64,000 bases of DNA from Planctomyces sp. (lineage in GTDB: Bacteria > Planctomycetota > Planctomycetia > Planctomycetales > Planctomycetaceae): assembly GCA_019636235.1 (NCBI GenBank), contig JAHBXW010000017.1:1-64000 (forward strand). Direction: 5' to 3'. The notes beneath the pieces were generated by a model. That model was not told the origin of the DNA and ran no database searches. It saw only the letters and a program-made list of their open reading frames with translations. A program made the translations under genes and the position numbers. This document shows, piece after piece, positions 26,032-34,956 of the stretch (position 1 is its first letter; each line of letters begins with the position of its first letter).

Positions 26032-27858
26032 ATGATTCCAGCATGCTTCGCGGCAGCCGCGCGTCTGCGGTTCGCCAGCCCGCCCTTCCTGTGCGCGCTG
26101 ATTCTCATCTTTTCAGGGTGCAAGCCGGAACCGGCGTCCACAAGGGAACCGACGACGCCGGAAGCGGCTGTCGAAACCCCATCGGATTCGTCTCGTGATT
26201 TCGGCTTCAAGCCCGCCCAGGGCAGACGCGCCGCCAACGACGGCCCCCCAACGTCGATCGGCGCCGCGCCGCGGTTCGTCGACGTCGCCGCGGAACGGGG
26301 CATTAAACACGTGTACGACAACGGCGCCAGTCCCCGAGCGCTGATGGTGGAATCCACCGGCGGCGGGGCCGGCTGGTTCGACTTCGATCGGGACGGTCTC
26401 CTGGACCTGATGCTGACGCAGGGCGGACGCCCCGATGCGCCCCCCAACGAAGCGCGTCCGCCGGACGCCTGTTACCGCCAGTTGCCCGGCGGGACGTTCG
26501 TGGATGTCGCCGCACTGGCCGGCGTCGGGGATCGGGGATTCGGTCACGGCGTCGCGATCGGCGACGTCGACAACGACGGCTTCGACGACCTGTTCATTGC
26601 GAACTCGGGGCGGTCGTCGCTGTACCTGAATCAGGGGGATGGCACGTTCGTCCTGGCCAGCGAGATGCTTGAGGGCAAACGGGATGTCTGGTCGTCGACG
26701 GCCGCGTGGGGAGACGTCAACAAGGACGGTCTGCTCGATCTCTACGTCTGCAACTATGCGATCTACGATCCGTACCGGCCGGTGGAATGCCGGGACAAGG
26801 ACGGCAACCCGGCGATCTGTCATCCGCGGAACGTCGAGCCGGAACCCGATGAGTTCTTTCAGAACTCGGGAGATGGCCGTCTCGTGGAGTCGTCCCAGCT
26901 GATGGGGCTGTTCGGTCCGGGCAACAAGGCGCTGGGCGTCGTGATCGCGGACCTGGACGGCGATGACTGGCCCGACATTTACGTCGCCAACGACACGACG
27001 GCGAATTTCGTGTTCATCAACCGTGCGGGCACGTCGTTCAGGGAGTCGGCCGTTGTACTGGGGGGCGCCTACAGCGCCACCGGCGAGCCGCAGGCCAGCA
27101 TGGGCATCGCCTTCGGCGACTACGATCGCAATGGCTATCCCGACCTGTGCCTGACGCATTTCACCGGCGAGCACTACACGCTGTACCAGAACCTGGGCCC
27201 GCAGGGGCTGCAGGACGTCAGCGCACGAACCCGGATGCGCGAGGCGACGCTGCCGAAGCTGGGTTTCGGCACGGTGATGCAGGACTTCAACCGCAATGGC
27301 CGCATGGACCTGCTGTTCGCGAACGGCCACATTGACCCGAAGTTCGAGGAGTCCGAGGGGTACGAGATGCGGCCGCAACTGATGGCCTGGGACGGTCAGC
27401 GGTGGCACGACGTGTCATCGACGGCCGGCGAGTATTTCCAGCGCAAATCGGTCGGCCGGGCGGTGGCGACGGCGGACTTCGACGGGGATGGGGCGCTCGA
27501 TGTGTGCATCGTCCACCACAACAGTCCGACGGCGCTGTTGCGGAACGAATCCGAAGCGGGCCGGGGCGTCAGCGTCGGGCTGATCGGCGTGCACAGCAAT
27601 CGCAGCGGCATCAACGCGAAGGTCTCGGTCCGTTTCGGCGAGCAGCAGTTGACCTCGGAGCTGGCGGGAGGCACGAGCTACGCGGCGTCGCATCAGCGGC
27701 GGCTGTTTTTCGGGCTGGGGGACTGGACCGGGCCGCTGGAGATCAGCGTGCAGTGGCCCTCCGGCGTCGTCGATGCGGCGGCGCTGGACGGTCCGGATCA
27801 GGCTGTGACGATTCTGGAAGGGGCGGGCGCGGTCCGCCTCGCGACCCCGACGCCCTGA
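26032..27858 (+). CDS. FG-GAP/VCBS-repeat lipoprotein with ASPIC/UnbV domain (CRTAC type)
   Basis: A 608-residue protein. The N-terminus ends in LILIFSGCK, a lipobox, so it is probably a lipoprotein. From about residue 80 come FG-GAP/VCBS beta-propeller repeats with calcium-type DxDxDG loops (DFDRDGLLDLMLTQ, GDVDNDGFDDLFIANS, ADLDGDDWPDIYVAND, DFDGDGALDVCIVHH). The C-terminal 100 residues are an ASPIC/UnbV domain (GINAKVSVRFGEQQ, LFFGLGDW, ISVQWPSGVVD). In planctomycetes such genes are regularly paired with TPR/cytochrome genes, as here: the next gene starts 9 bp downstream. Likely surface exposed; ligand unknown. Confidence 0.9.
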   Translation: MIPACFAAAARLRFASPPFLCALILIFSGCKPEPASTREPTTPEAAVETPSDSSRDFGFKPAQGRRAANDGPPTSIGAAPRFVDVAAERGIKHVYDNGASPRALMVESTGGGAGWFDFDRDGLLDLMLTQGGRPDAPPNEARPPDACYRQLPGGTFVDVAALAGVGDRGFGHGVAIGDVDNDGFDDLFIANSGRSSLYLNQGDGTFVLASEMLEGKRDVWSSTAAWGDVNKDGLLDLYVCNYAIYDPYRPVECRDKDGNPAICHPRNVEPEPDEFFQNSGDGRLVESSQLMGLFGPGNKALGVVIADLDGDDWPDIYVANDTTANFVFINRAGTSFRESAVVLGGAYSATGEPQASMGIAFGDYDRNGYPDLCLTHFTGEHYTLYQNLGPQGLQDVSARTRMREATLPKLGFGTVMQDFNRNGRMDLLFANGHIDPKFEESEGYEMRPQLMAWDGQRWHDVSSTAGEYFQRKSVGRAVATADFDGDGALDVCIVHHNSPTALLRNESEAGRGVSVGLIGVHSNRSGINAKVSVRFGEQQLTSELAGGTSYAASHQRRLFFGLGDWTGPLEISVQWPSGVVDAAALDGPDQAVTILEGAGAVRLATPTP

Positions 27859-27867
27859 ACAGGTTCG

Positions 27868-29799
27868 ATGAGCGTCATGACTTCCAAGCGACGTGCGTAT
27901 TCCACCGCCGGCTCGTTCGCCACGGCCTGCCTGACGGGAGTTCTGATTTCGTCACTGACGGTCTGGGGCTGCCGGAAACGCGAAGGCGCTGATGCGGACG
28001 AAGGCGACGCGCCGCCGGCCGTCGCGACCGTCGATCATCTGCCGCTCCCTGCGGCGCCCGCACAGGGATACGTCGGCAGTCAGGCTTGCGCGGCCTGCCA
28101 TCAGAAGGAAGTCGACGAGTATCACGGGCACCCGATGGCGTCTTCGCTCGCTTCGACTCTCGGAGCCGAACCGGTGGAAAGCTATGAACAGACGGAATTT
28201 TCGCCGCTGCCGGGATTCGAGTACTACGTGGAGAGAAACGAGGACGCGGTCATCCATCACGAGCGCCGCCGGGACGCCGACGGCGAAGTGATCTACGACC
28301 AGGGGATTCCGGTGCATTTCGCGGTCGGGTCCGGCACCCGGGGCCGGACGTATCTGATCAACGACGAGGGCCGGCTCTACGCGTCGATGGTCACGTGGTA
28401 TACGGAGTCCGGCCAGTGGGGGCTGTCCCCCGGGTACCAACCCGGCCTGAACCTGCGGTTCGAGCGCCGCGTTTCGGAAGGTTGCATCGCGTGCCACTCC
28501 GGACGTGTCGAGAAACATCCCGCCGAACAGGACCGGTTTGCGAGCCAGCCCTTTCTGGAGGAATCGATCGGATGCGAGCGGTGTCACGGTCCGGGCGAAT
28601 CGCACATCGCCTTCCGTTCCGGGACGCCCGAGGCCAACTCCAGCGATCCGATATTCAATCCTGCGAATGTGTCGGACGCTCGGCGGGACGCGGTCTGCAA
28701 CCAGTGCCATCTCCAGGGGCGGCGGCGCGTCGTGCGGTACGGCAAATCGGAGTTCGATTTCCGCCCCGGCCAGTTCCTCAGCGACAACTGGATCACGTTC
28801 CTGAAGACGGAAGGCGTCGCCGAGGGGGACGCGGCGGCCGTCAGCCAGGTGGAGCAGATGTATGCCAGCCGCTGCTACACGGCGACGCAGGGCGCGCTGA
28901 GCTGCATCACCTGTCACGACAGCCACGACGTGCCCCAGGGGGAGGCGCGGCATGCGGCGCATCGCCAGAAATGCCTGAGCTGTCATTCGCCCGGGCAAAC
29001 CGAGTGTTCAGAAAGCCTGGAGACGCGGCATGCCGCCACGGAGGTCGATTCGTGCATGGTCTGCCACATGCCGAAGTTTCCGGCTGTGGATGTCCATGCG
29101 GCGCAGACGGACCATCGGATTCTGAAACGGCCGGCGCCCAACCGCGCGGAACCCCGACCGGTCGGACAGAGGCCGATGCAGCAGGAGGCGGTGATCTTCG
29201 AGGAGCCGGGGGCCGTCGTCCCGGACTGGGAACTCAACCGGGCCAGGGGCATCACCTTGGCCGAGCGGGTCCAGTTGAATGACGAGCGCACCGCGGTGCC
29301 GGCGATCAACCTGCTGCTGTCGGTCATTCCCCGGGCCCCGCAGGACCTCGAAAGCCGCTATGCGGCAGGCATCGCGTTTCATGCGATCCAGCAGCCCTCG
29401 CTGGCCGTGCAGGCGTGGGAGCAGGCGCTGGAGATCCAGTCCGAGCACGAGGACACTCTGCACGCGCTGGCGTCGCTGTATCACGAGCTGAAGGAGTTGC
29501 CGGCCGCGCGCGAATACTACGAACGGCTGTTGAAGGTGAATCCCGGCCGGTCGCAATCCTGGGGACGGCTGGCGCACGTTCTCGGGCAGCTCGGAGAGCT
29601 GGAGGCCGGCATTGAAGCGGCCAATCGCGCGCTGGAGATCAATCCCTCGTTGATGCAGACGCACCAATGGCTGGCGGAGGTCTACCATCGCGTCGGCAAA
29701 CATCAGCAGGCGGCGGTGCACGAGGACATCTACGAGCGGCTGCAGCAAGCGCCCGGATCGACAGGCGGGCCGCCCCCGTCGCGGCCGCCGACGCCCTGA
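27868..29799 (+). CDS. heptahaem cytochrome c with C-terminal TPRs, probable lipoprotein
   Basis: A 643-residue protein with an N-terminal export signal ending in SSLTVWGCR, which may be a lipobox. Seven CxxCH haem-attachment motifs are visible: CAACH, CIACH, CERCH, CNQCH, CITCH, CLSCH and CMVCH, spread over about residues 70-400, in the pattern of cytochrome c554/NapC-NrfB-like multihaem domains. Residues about 480-630 are three to four TPRs (AGIAFHAIQQPSLAVQAWEQAL; ALASLYHELKELPAAREYYERLL; GQLGELEAGIEAANRALEI). It presumably moves electrons in the periplasm; donor and acceptor are unknown. It lies 9 bp after the FG-GAP lipoprotein gene and its TGA directly abuts the stop of the converging VKOR-DsbA gene. 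Confidence 0.9.
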   Translation: MSVMTSKRRAYSTAGSFATACLTGVLISSLTVWGCRKREGADADEGDAPPAVATVDHLPLPAAPAQGYVGSQACAACHQKEVDEYHGHPMASSLASTLGAEPVESYEQTEFSPLPGFEYYVERNEDAVIHHERRRDADGEVIYDQGIPVHFAVGSGTRGRTYLINDEGRLYASMVTWYTESGQWGLSPGYQPGLNLRFERRVSEGCIACHSGRVEKHPAEQDRFASQPFLEESIGCERCHGPGESHIAFRSGTPEANSSDPIFNPANVSDARRDAVCNQCHLQGRRRVVRYGKSEFDFRPGQFLSDNWITFLKTEGVAEGDAAAVSQVEQMYASRCYTATQGALSCITCHDSHDVPQGEARHAAHRQKCLSCHSPGQTECSESLETRHAATEVDSCMVCHMPKFPAVDVHAAQTDHRILKRPAPNRAEPRPVGQRPMQQEAVIFEEPGAVVPDWELNRARGITLAERVQLNDERTAVPAINLLLSVIPRAPQDLESRYAAGIAFHAIQQPSLAVQAWEQALEIQSEHEDTLHALASLYHELKELPAAREYYERLLKVNPGRSQSWGRLAHVLGQLGELEAGIEAANRALEINPSLMQTHQWLAEVYHRVGKHQQAAVHEDIYERLQQAPGSTGGPPPSRPPTP

Positions 29800-31107
29800 T
29801 CAGTCGCCGCGCCCGATCCCGAAGTCCCGCCGCAGGACGTCCCGTAACTCCCGCCGGTCCTCCGTCCGGCCCACCACCGCCGACGCACCCGGCGACAGCA
29901 GCACCGGCAGCACTCGCACTCCCGAGTCGCGATACGCGCCGACGTCCGCCGCGATCCGTTCCTCGATCCACGGATCGACCAGCGCCGCCTCAAGCGCCGC
30001 CTCGCCGACCAGCCGCGCCGCCTCCCTCCGCGCCTCGGCCGCCTTGCGAGGGAGTTCCGGTTCGAACAGCCAGACGTCGAATTCGTCAAACCGAGCCCGG
30101 TCGGCCCGCCACACGGCCAGCGCCAAACGAGCCAGCTCGCACGATTCCGCGAACCGCGGCTCCGTCTCCTCAATCGCCGGGTTGCACTTCGCGTCCAGCG
30201 GCGTCGGCAACAGCAGCACCCCTGGCGCATTGGGCCCCGCCTCAGCGGCCAATTCGCGCAGCGCCTCGTGCGCCTCGCGGCAGTGCGGACAACAGTAGTC
30301 GAACATGACGACGATCAGCCGATCGGCGTCGGCGGACCCGATGTGCGGCGTCTCGTGCGGCAGCAGTTGCAGCCGGCCCTGCAGGACGGCGATGGCGCGT
30401 GCCTGTCCCGGGCCCGTGTCGGCATTGGCGTCCTGCGGAAGTCGGGCCAGCGGCGACCGATGGGGAAAGGCGAGCTGCAGTCCGATCAGGACCAGGACGG
30501 CGGCGACGCCCACGGCCGCAGGCGTTCGGAATTCGCGCGCGAGTGGGGCTTGGGGCCGCGCGGCGCCAACGGCCGACTCCGGCGAGGCGAATACGTCGCC
30601 GCCATCGGGTGCGGTGGTGAGAGTCGTATCGAAGCCGTCGGCCGGCGCACCGGCAGTCCGGGCGGGCGTGGTCGCCAATCCGGTCGCGGAGCCGCTGCGC
30701 GACAACGCTGTCCACAGGGCGAGTCCGCCGGCCGCGATTCCCAGCGCGTGGTCGGCCATGCACCAGGGGCAGATGGCCATGAGCACGAACAGCTGCAGGG
30801 CGACGAACCACAGCGCGCCGCAGATGATGGCCACAGCGATCGCGACCAGCGCCTTGCGGACGAGCGGTTCCGGAGGGCCGTCCCGCAAGCCGCGCCAAGC
30901 CAGCCCTGCAAGCGCCAGATACGCGAGGAAGGCCAGCGCGCCCACCGGCACGCCGAACAGCGACGACCAGCGGCTTTTCAGGACTTCGCCGCAGCCGGAG
31001 CCCGCGCCGCAGCCCGACGGCAGGCCGCGTTCGGCCCAGGACACCGCCGCCAGATACCGGGAGATCGCGGCCGCCGCGAGCGCCAGCAGTGGAATCAATC
31101 GCCGCAT
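29800..31107 (-). CDS. vitamin K epoxide reductase (VKOR)-DsbA-like fusion
   Basis: A 435-residue disulfide-forming protein. The N-terminal half has about four to five membrane helices and the VKOR pattern: GCGAGSGCGEVLKSRWSSLFGVPVG (the loop cysteine pair), then CPWC near residue 111 as the quinone-side redox centre. A linker and another helix lead to a periplasmic thioredoxin-fold domain with the active site FDYCCPHC near residue 272. VKOR homologues reoxidise DsbA-type oxidases with quinone, and the fused partner makes a self-contained oxidative folding system. It fits a cell exporting multihaem cytochromes and Cys-rich proteins. ATG 31107 begins the first membrane helix; the frame upstream to 31140 lacks family character. 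Confidence 0.9.
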   Translation of the reverse strand: MRRLIPLLALAAAAISRYLAAVSWAERGLPSGCGAGSGCGEVLKSRWSSLFGVPVGALAFLAYLALAGLAWRGLRDGPPEPLVRKALVAIAVAIICGALWFVALQLFVLMAICPWCMADHALGIAAGGLALWTALSRSGSATGLATTPARTAGAPADGFDTTLTTAPDGGDVFASPESAVGAARPQAPLAREFRTPAAVGVAAVLVLIGLQLAFPHRSPLARLPQDANADTGPGQARAIAVLQGRLQLLPHETPHIGSADADRLIVVMFDYCCPHCREAHEALRELAAEAGPNAPGVLLLPTPLDAKCNPAIEETEPRFAESCELARLALAVWRADRARFDEFDVWLFEPELPRKAAEARREAARLVGEAALEAALVDPWIEERIAADVGAYRDSGVRVLPVLLSPGASAVVGRTEDRRELRDVLRRDFGIGRGD

Positions 31108-31189
31108 GGTTTGCTCCTGCCGGGGGCGCCCTTCGCGCACTTCGGCCGATGTCTCCGCGTGGCCCGGGTCAGCCTGTCCTCAGGACGCG

Positions 31190-31780
31190 TCAGGCCCGAT
31201 TCGACAACGCCCGGGCCGCCCGTTCCTGCTCCAGCAGGCGGACCCAGGGGCCGATGAAACGTCCATGGTCATGATACGTCCGCCCGCTGACGAGGTTGCC
31301 GTCGATGACACAGGGCTCATCGACGAAGATCCCGCCGCACACTTCCAGATCGAACCGGCACTTGGGGACCGTCGCCATCCGCCGTCCGGCGACGCAGCCG
31401 GCGTAGGCGGGGATCTCCACGCCGTGGCACACGCTGGCGATGGGTTTGTTCTGTTCGAAAAAGTGCCGGGTGATTCGGACGAGGTCGGCGTCGTAACGCA
31501 GGTATTCGGGCGCGCGGCCGCCGCTGAAATAGATGCCGAGGTAGTCCTCCGGGGCAACGTCCCGGAACGCCACGTCCGACCGGATTGAGTAGCCCTCCCA
31601 CTCTTTCGTGATCGTCCAGCCCGGTTTCACTTCGTGCAGCACCATCTGGTAGATGTGGGCCTCGGGGGCCGTGACGATCGGCAGGAAACCCGATTCCTGC
31701 AGACGATAGTACGGGTACAGCGTGTCCATCGTTTCGGTCGCGTCGCCGACGACGATCAGGACTTTGTGCGGCTCGGTCAT
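31190..31780 (-). CDS. DJ-1/PfpI family protein
   Basis: A 196-residue single-domain protein of the DJ-1/PfpI superfamily: HKVLIVVGDATETMDTLYPYY at the N-terminus, GIYFSGGRAPEYLR with the conserved Glu, and ASVCHGVEIPAYAG carrying the nucleophilic Cys on its elbow. Members include glyoxalases, deglycases, chaperones and amidases, and sequence alone does not separate them. The ATG at 31780 overlaps the upstream TGA (ATGA), showing translational coupling to the membrane glycosyltransferase gene. A frame continuing to 31903 lies inside that gene and is rejected. Confidence 0.88.
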   Translation of the reverse strand: MTEPHKVLIVVGDATETMDTLYPYYRLQESGFLPIVTAPEAHIYQMVLHEVKPGWTITKEWEGYSIRSDVAFRDVAPEDYLGIYFSGGRAPEYLRYDADLVRITRHFFEQNKPIASVCHGVEIPAYAGCVAGRRMATVPKCRFDLEVCGGIFVDEPCVIDGNLVSGRTYHDHGRFIGPWVRLLEQERAARALSNRA

Positions 31781-33729
31781 GGCGTCTCCAGAATGCGGCC
31801 GGCGCGGGCCAGGGTCAGCCGGCGGCTCGCCAGCGGAGCCCGCGTCGAGGCGTTGGTCGTCTGCGTGTCCCACAGCACAATGCCGAAGGGAACCTCCGGG
31901 CACAACCAGATTTCACTGCGGATCGTGACCGAGGCGACGTGCGGAGACGACGACCGCCGGGATGCGGCCGCGGCGCCGATCAGGCAGCGGAAGGCGTCCG
32001 GTCGCAGCGACAGCTTCGCATAGCGCACCGCGGCGCAGCGATACGTCTGCGGCAGCGGCAGCCCCCGCAGAAACTCCACAGCCTGTGCGACCTCGGACGA
32101 GTCCGGCTCGCCGTCCGGCCACAGCAGGCAGTCCGCGACATCCTCGCCCGCCTCGAACCGTTGGATGTCGAGCGTCAGCTGGTGTCGGCGTTCATTGGCG
32201 CGTCCGGGATTCCAGGTGAAGTCGATGCTCCGGGCCGGACGACCGTCGACCTCCGCCGGCCCGCCGTCGGCGACTCGCAGCGTCAGGGCGGAACCGTCCA
32301 GTTCCGTGCCCGCCAGTTCGATCCAGTCATCGGGATGCGCTGCGGGGCCGCTCGGCAGCTGGAAGACCCAGGACCGCACGGGGCGATCAAACTGCGGCGC
32401 GGGATCGCGGTAGTCGATCCACCCCCGGGCCTGCATCCATTCGAACAGCCACGGCTGTCGCCAGGGAGCGTTGAACGGATGCCAGGCTGAGACGATCGAC
32501 AGTGCGAGCAGCAGCGCCGACACAGCTCGACCCGGGGTCCAGCCGGACAGCCGGTCGCAGGCGGGGATCAGCAGCAGCAGCCAGAACGGGATCAGCCACA
32601 ACATCCAGCGCAGCCCAACGCTGACTCCGCCGTAGTTGTAATGAGCCGGACGGGACAGGTAGAAGCTGAAAACGATTGCCGTCAGCGCGACGCCCAGCCA
32701 GGACGCTTGAACGAGCTTCTCGCGCCCGGTCGTCGACCGGACCGCCCCGAACAGGGCCAGCAGCCACACCGGGGACAGCGACAGCAGTCCATGGTGTCCG
32801 ATCGTGCAGTGCAGCAGATAGGTTCCAAACGAGTCGCGGGCACGATCGACTCCCCGCGGCTCCATCCAGTAGCTGGGAATTCCCTCGAACACGTAGTTGT
32901 ATTTCTCGGTGCCGTAGGCGGCGTAGAACGGCCTCCAGTCGCCCGTGGCGAGGACGTTCGTCAGAAAGTGAGCGCCGATCGGCAGCGCGGCGCCCGCGGC
33001 GAACCACAGCGCCAGCCGCCGGTCCTTCAGCAGCACCCACAGGCCCAGTCCTGCGAGCAGCGCCGCGGCCGGCAGCTCGAACACCGTCGCCCCGGCCGCG
33101 AACAGTCCCGCCAGCGCGGCCCGGGACGCGCTCAACGGCTGGCCCGGCGACGTCCACAGCGACGCCAGCGCGAACACGACGCAGCACAGCGCCGGCGTGT
33201 GATTGTTCAGCGATGGCAGATACGCCGCCCACAATGTGCCGAAGGCGGCCGCCGTCAGCACAAACGCCCGCGTCCAGACCCGGGCCGATTCGCGCCACAG
33301 GATCCGCGAGAAACATTCGAGAGCGATCCATGTCGGCAGGATGTTCACGAACCACAGAAGCAGCCGCGTCGCCCAGGCCGTGTCCTGCAGATTGTCGGGA
33401 ACCAACCGCCAGCCGAGCGTCCGCATTTCCAGCCAGTACAGCCCGGCGACGATGGTCGACAGCAGCGGCGGCTTTGATGAGTAGAAATGCCCGTCGTGCC
33501 GCACCTTGTCGATCGTGTCCCAGCCCGGAACCCGAATGATTTCGTCGACCTGGTATGTGCCGCGTTCCACCAGCGACCAGACCGTCGTCCAGCGCGAGCG
33601 GTCGTTGGCGCTCTGCAGCGGAGCGGATTCGAGGAGCCGCACTGTCGACAGGACGACCGCGACCAGGACGACCAGTCGCGGCCAGCGCTCCGTGATGACG
33701 GCGCCGCTCGCGGCCGGAGGATCGGTCAT
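31777..33729 (-). CDS. GT39-like polytopic membrane protein
   Basis: A 650-residue protein with about ten hydrophobic segments (for example RLVVLVAVVLSTVRLL, LLLWFVNILPTWIAL, LLAGLGLWVLL, LWLIPFWLLLLIPA). The first large loop contains VRHDGHFYSSKPPLLSTIVAGLYW, in which the KPPLLS turn matches the post-catalytic loop of GT39/ArnT-type enzymes, and NHTPA follows. A soluble C-terminal part of about 170 residues is present. It probably glycosylates on the outer face of the inner membrane. Both ends overlap neighbours by ATGA, so cysteine desulfurase, this gene and DJ-1 form one coupled operon. Confidence 0.75.
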   Translation of the reverse strand: MTDPPAASGAVITERWPRLVVLVAVVLSTVRLLESAPLQSANDRSRWTTVWSLVERGTYQVDEIIRVPGWDTIDKVRHDGHFYSSKPPLLSTIVAGLYWLEMRTLGWRLVPDNLQDTAWATRLLLWFVNILPTWIALECFSRILWRESARVWTRAFVLTAAAFGTLWAAYLPSLNNHTPALCCVVFALASLWTSPGQPLSASRAALAGLFAAGATVFELPAAALLAGLGLWVLLKDRRLALWFAAGAALPIGAHFLTNVLATGDWRPFYAAYGTEKYNYVFEGIPSYWMEPRGVDRARDSFGTYLLHCTIGHHGLLSLSPVWLLALFGAVRSTTGREKLVQASWLGVALTAIVFSFYLSRPAHYNYGGVSVGLRWMLWLIPFWLLLLIPACDRLSGWTPGRAVSALLLALSIVSAWHPFNAPWRQPWLFEWMQARGWIDYRDPAPQFDRPVRSWVFQLPSGPAAHPDDWIELAGTELDGSALTLRVADGGPAEVDGRPARSIDFTWNPGRANERRHQLTLDIQRFEAGEDVADCLLWPDGEPDSSEVAQAVEFLRGLPLPQTYRCAAVRYAKLSLRPDAFRCLIGAAAASRRSSSPHVASVTIRSEIWLCPEVPFGIVLWDTQTTNASTRAPLASRRLTLARAGRILETP

Positions 33730-34904
33730 GTCTCACCAGGGGGCTGGGTTGTCTCGCCGCGGAGCGACGTCACGGCATCGGACACGATTGCCGCGGCGCG
33801 GTCAATCTCGTCGTCGGTCGTGAACCGGCTGAGCCCGAACCGCAGGCTGGCGCGAGCCAGCGCATCGTTCAGGCCGATGGCCCTGAGCACATGGCTGGGC
33901 TCGGGATCGCTCGACGAACACGCGGCGCCGGAGCTGACATCGAGACCGGCCTGGTCGATGCGGGCCAGAAGCGCGGCCCCGTCAATCCCCTCGAAGCTGA
34001 CGTTCAGGTTGTTGCTGAGCCGCAGCCCGGATTCGAGCGGAGGCCCATTCCGGCGGATGCCCGGGATGTTCCGCAGCAATTCCCACAGGCGGTTTCGACG
34101 GGAGCACAGGTCGTGCGTGCGAGTCGCGTCGGTCCGGAGAATGCGCACGGCCTCCCCAAAGCCCACGATGAGCGCCGTGGGAAGCGTCCCGCTGCGCAAT
34201 CCGAGTTCGTGGCCGCCCCCCTCCAGCAGCGGCCGGATGGGAATCCGGCGGGAGCCCCGGCGGACCAGCAGCGCGCCGACCCCCTGCGGACCATGAATCT
34301 TGTGCGCCGACAGGCTCAGCAGATCGACCGGCGCCCGCGACAGCACCGCCATTCCCTCCCCCAGGCCCTGAGCGGCGTCGCAGTGCACGAGCAGCCTCTG
34401 CCGCTCCGCGACCCGGCAGATTTCCGTCAGATCGTTGATCGTTCCAACTTCATTGTTCGCCAGCATCACGCTGACCAGCATCGCGGTTGGTGCGGCGGCC
34501 TGTGCGATCGCAGCCGGATCGACGCGCCCCTCCTCGTCGACGGGCAGGACCGTCGTCACGTAACCCATCCGCGACAGCCGCCGCCCGGGATCCAGCACGG
34601 ATCGATGCTCCGCGGCCGTGGTGATGAACTGCGAGTGCTCGCGGCTGGCCTCCAGGACGCCCCGGATCGCAAGATTGTTCGCTTCCGTCGCCCCGCTGGT
34701 GAAGATCAGCTCGCGGGGCTGGCAGCCGATTGCGGCTGCAACTTCTTCGCGCGCGGACTCGACGGCGTCCCGCGCGTCCCGGCCCGACGCGTGCTGCGTG
34801 CTGGAAGCATTGCCGCCGCGGCCCAGCAGCCACGGCCGCATCGCCTCGAACACCAGGGGGTCGAGTCGCGTCGTGGCCTGGTTGTCGAGATCGATGCGAT
34901 TCAC
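33726..34904 (-). CDS. cysteine desulfurase (NifS/IscS family)
   Basis: A 392-residue PLP enzyme. DLDNQATTRLDP opens the fold, FTSGATEANNLAIRG binds cofactor phosphate, AAEHRSVLDP contains the His stacking on PLP, DAAQGLG is the Asp strand and SAHKIHGPQGVG carries Lys202, the Schiff-base lysine. GAACSSSDPEPSHVL contains Cys329, the persulfide-forming nucleophile. It liberates sulfur from cysteine for Fe-S clusters or tRNA thiolation. No iscU, iscR or sufBCD lies alongside; instead it heads a coupled operon with a GT39-like gene and a DJ-1 gene. A shorter loop near the active Cys, as in group II-like or MnmA partners, cannot be decided here. Confidence 0.93.
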   Translation of the reverse strand: MNRIDLDNQATTRLDPLVFEAMRPWLLGRGGNASSTQHASGRDARDAVESAREEVAAAIGCQPRELIFTSGATEANNLAIRGVLEASREHSQFITTAAEHRSVLDPGRRLSRMGYVTTVLPVDEEGRVDPAAIAQAAAPTAMLVSVMLANNEVGTINDLTEICRVAERQRLLVHCDAAQGLGEGMAVLSRAPVDLLSLSAHKIHGPQGVGALLVRRGSRRIPIRPLLEGGGHELGLRSGTLPTALIVGFGEAVRILRTDATRTHDLCSRRNRLWELLRNIPGIRRNGPPLESGLRLSNNLNVSFEGIDGAALLARIDQAGLDVSSGAACSSSDPEPSHVLRAIGLNDALARASLRFGLSRFTTDDEIDRAAAIVSDAVTSLRGETTQPPGET

Positions 34905-34956
34905 GCCTGCGGCCTGGCGGGATGAACGGGCGACGTCGCGCCGGAGGCGGTTCGCG

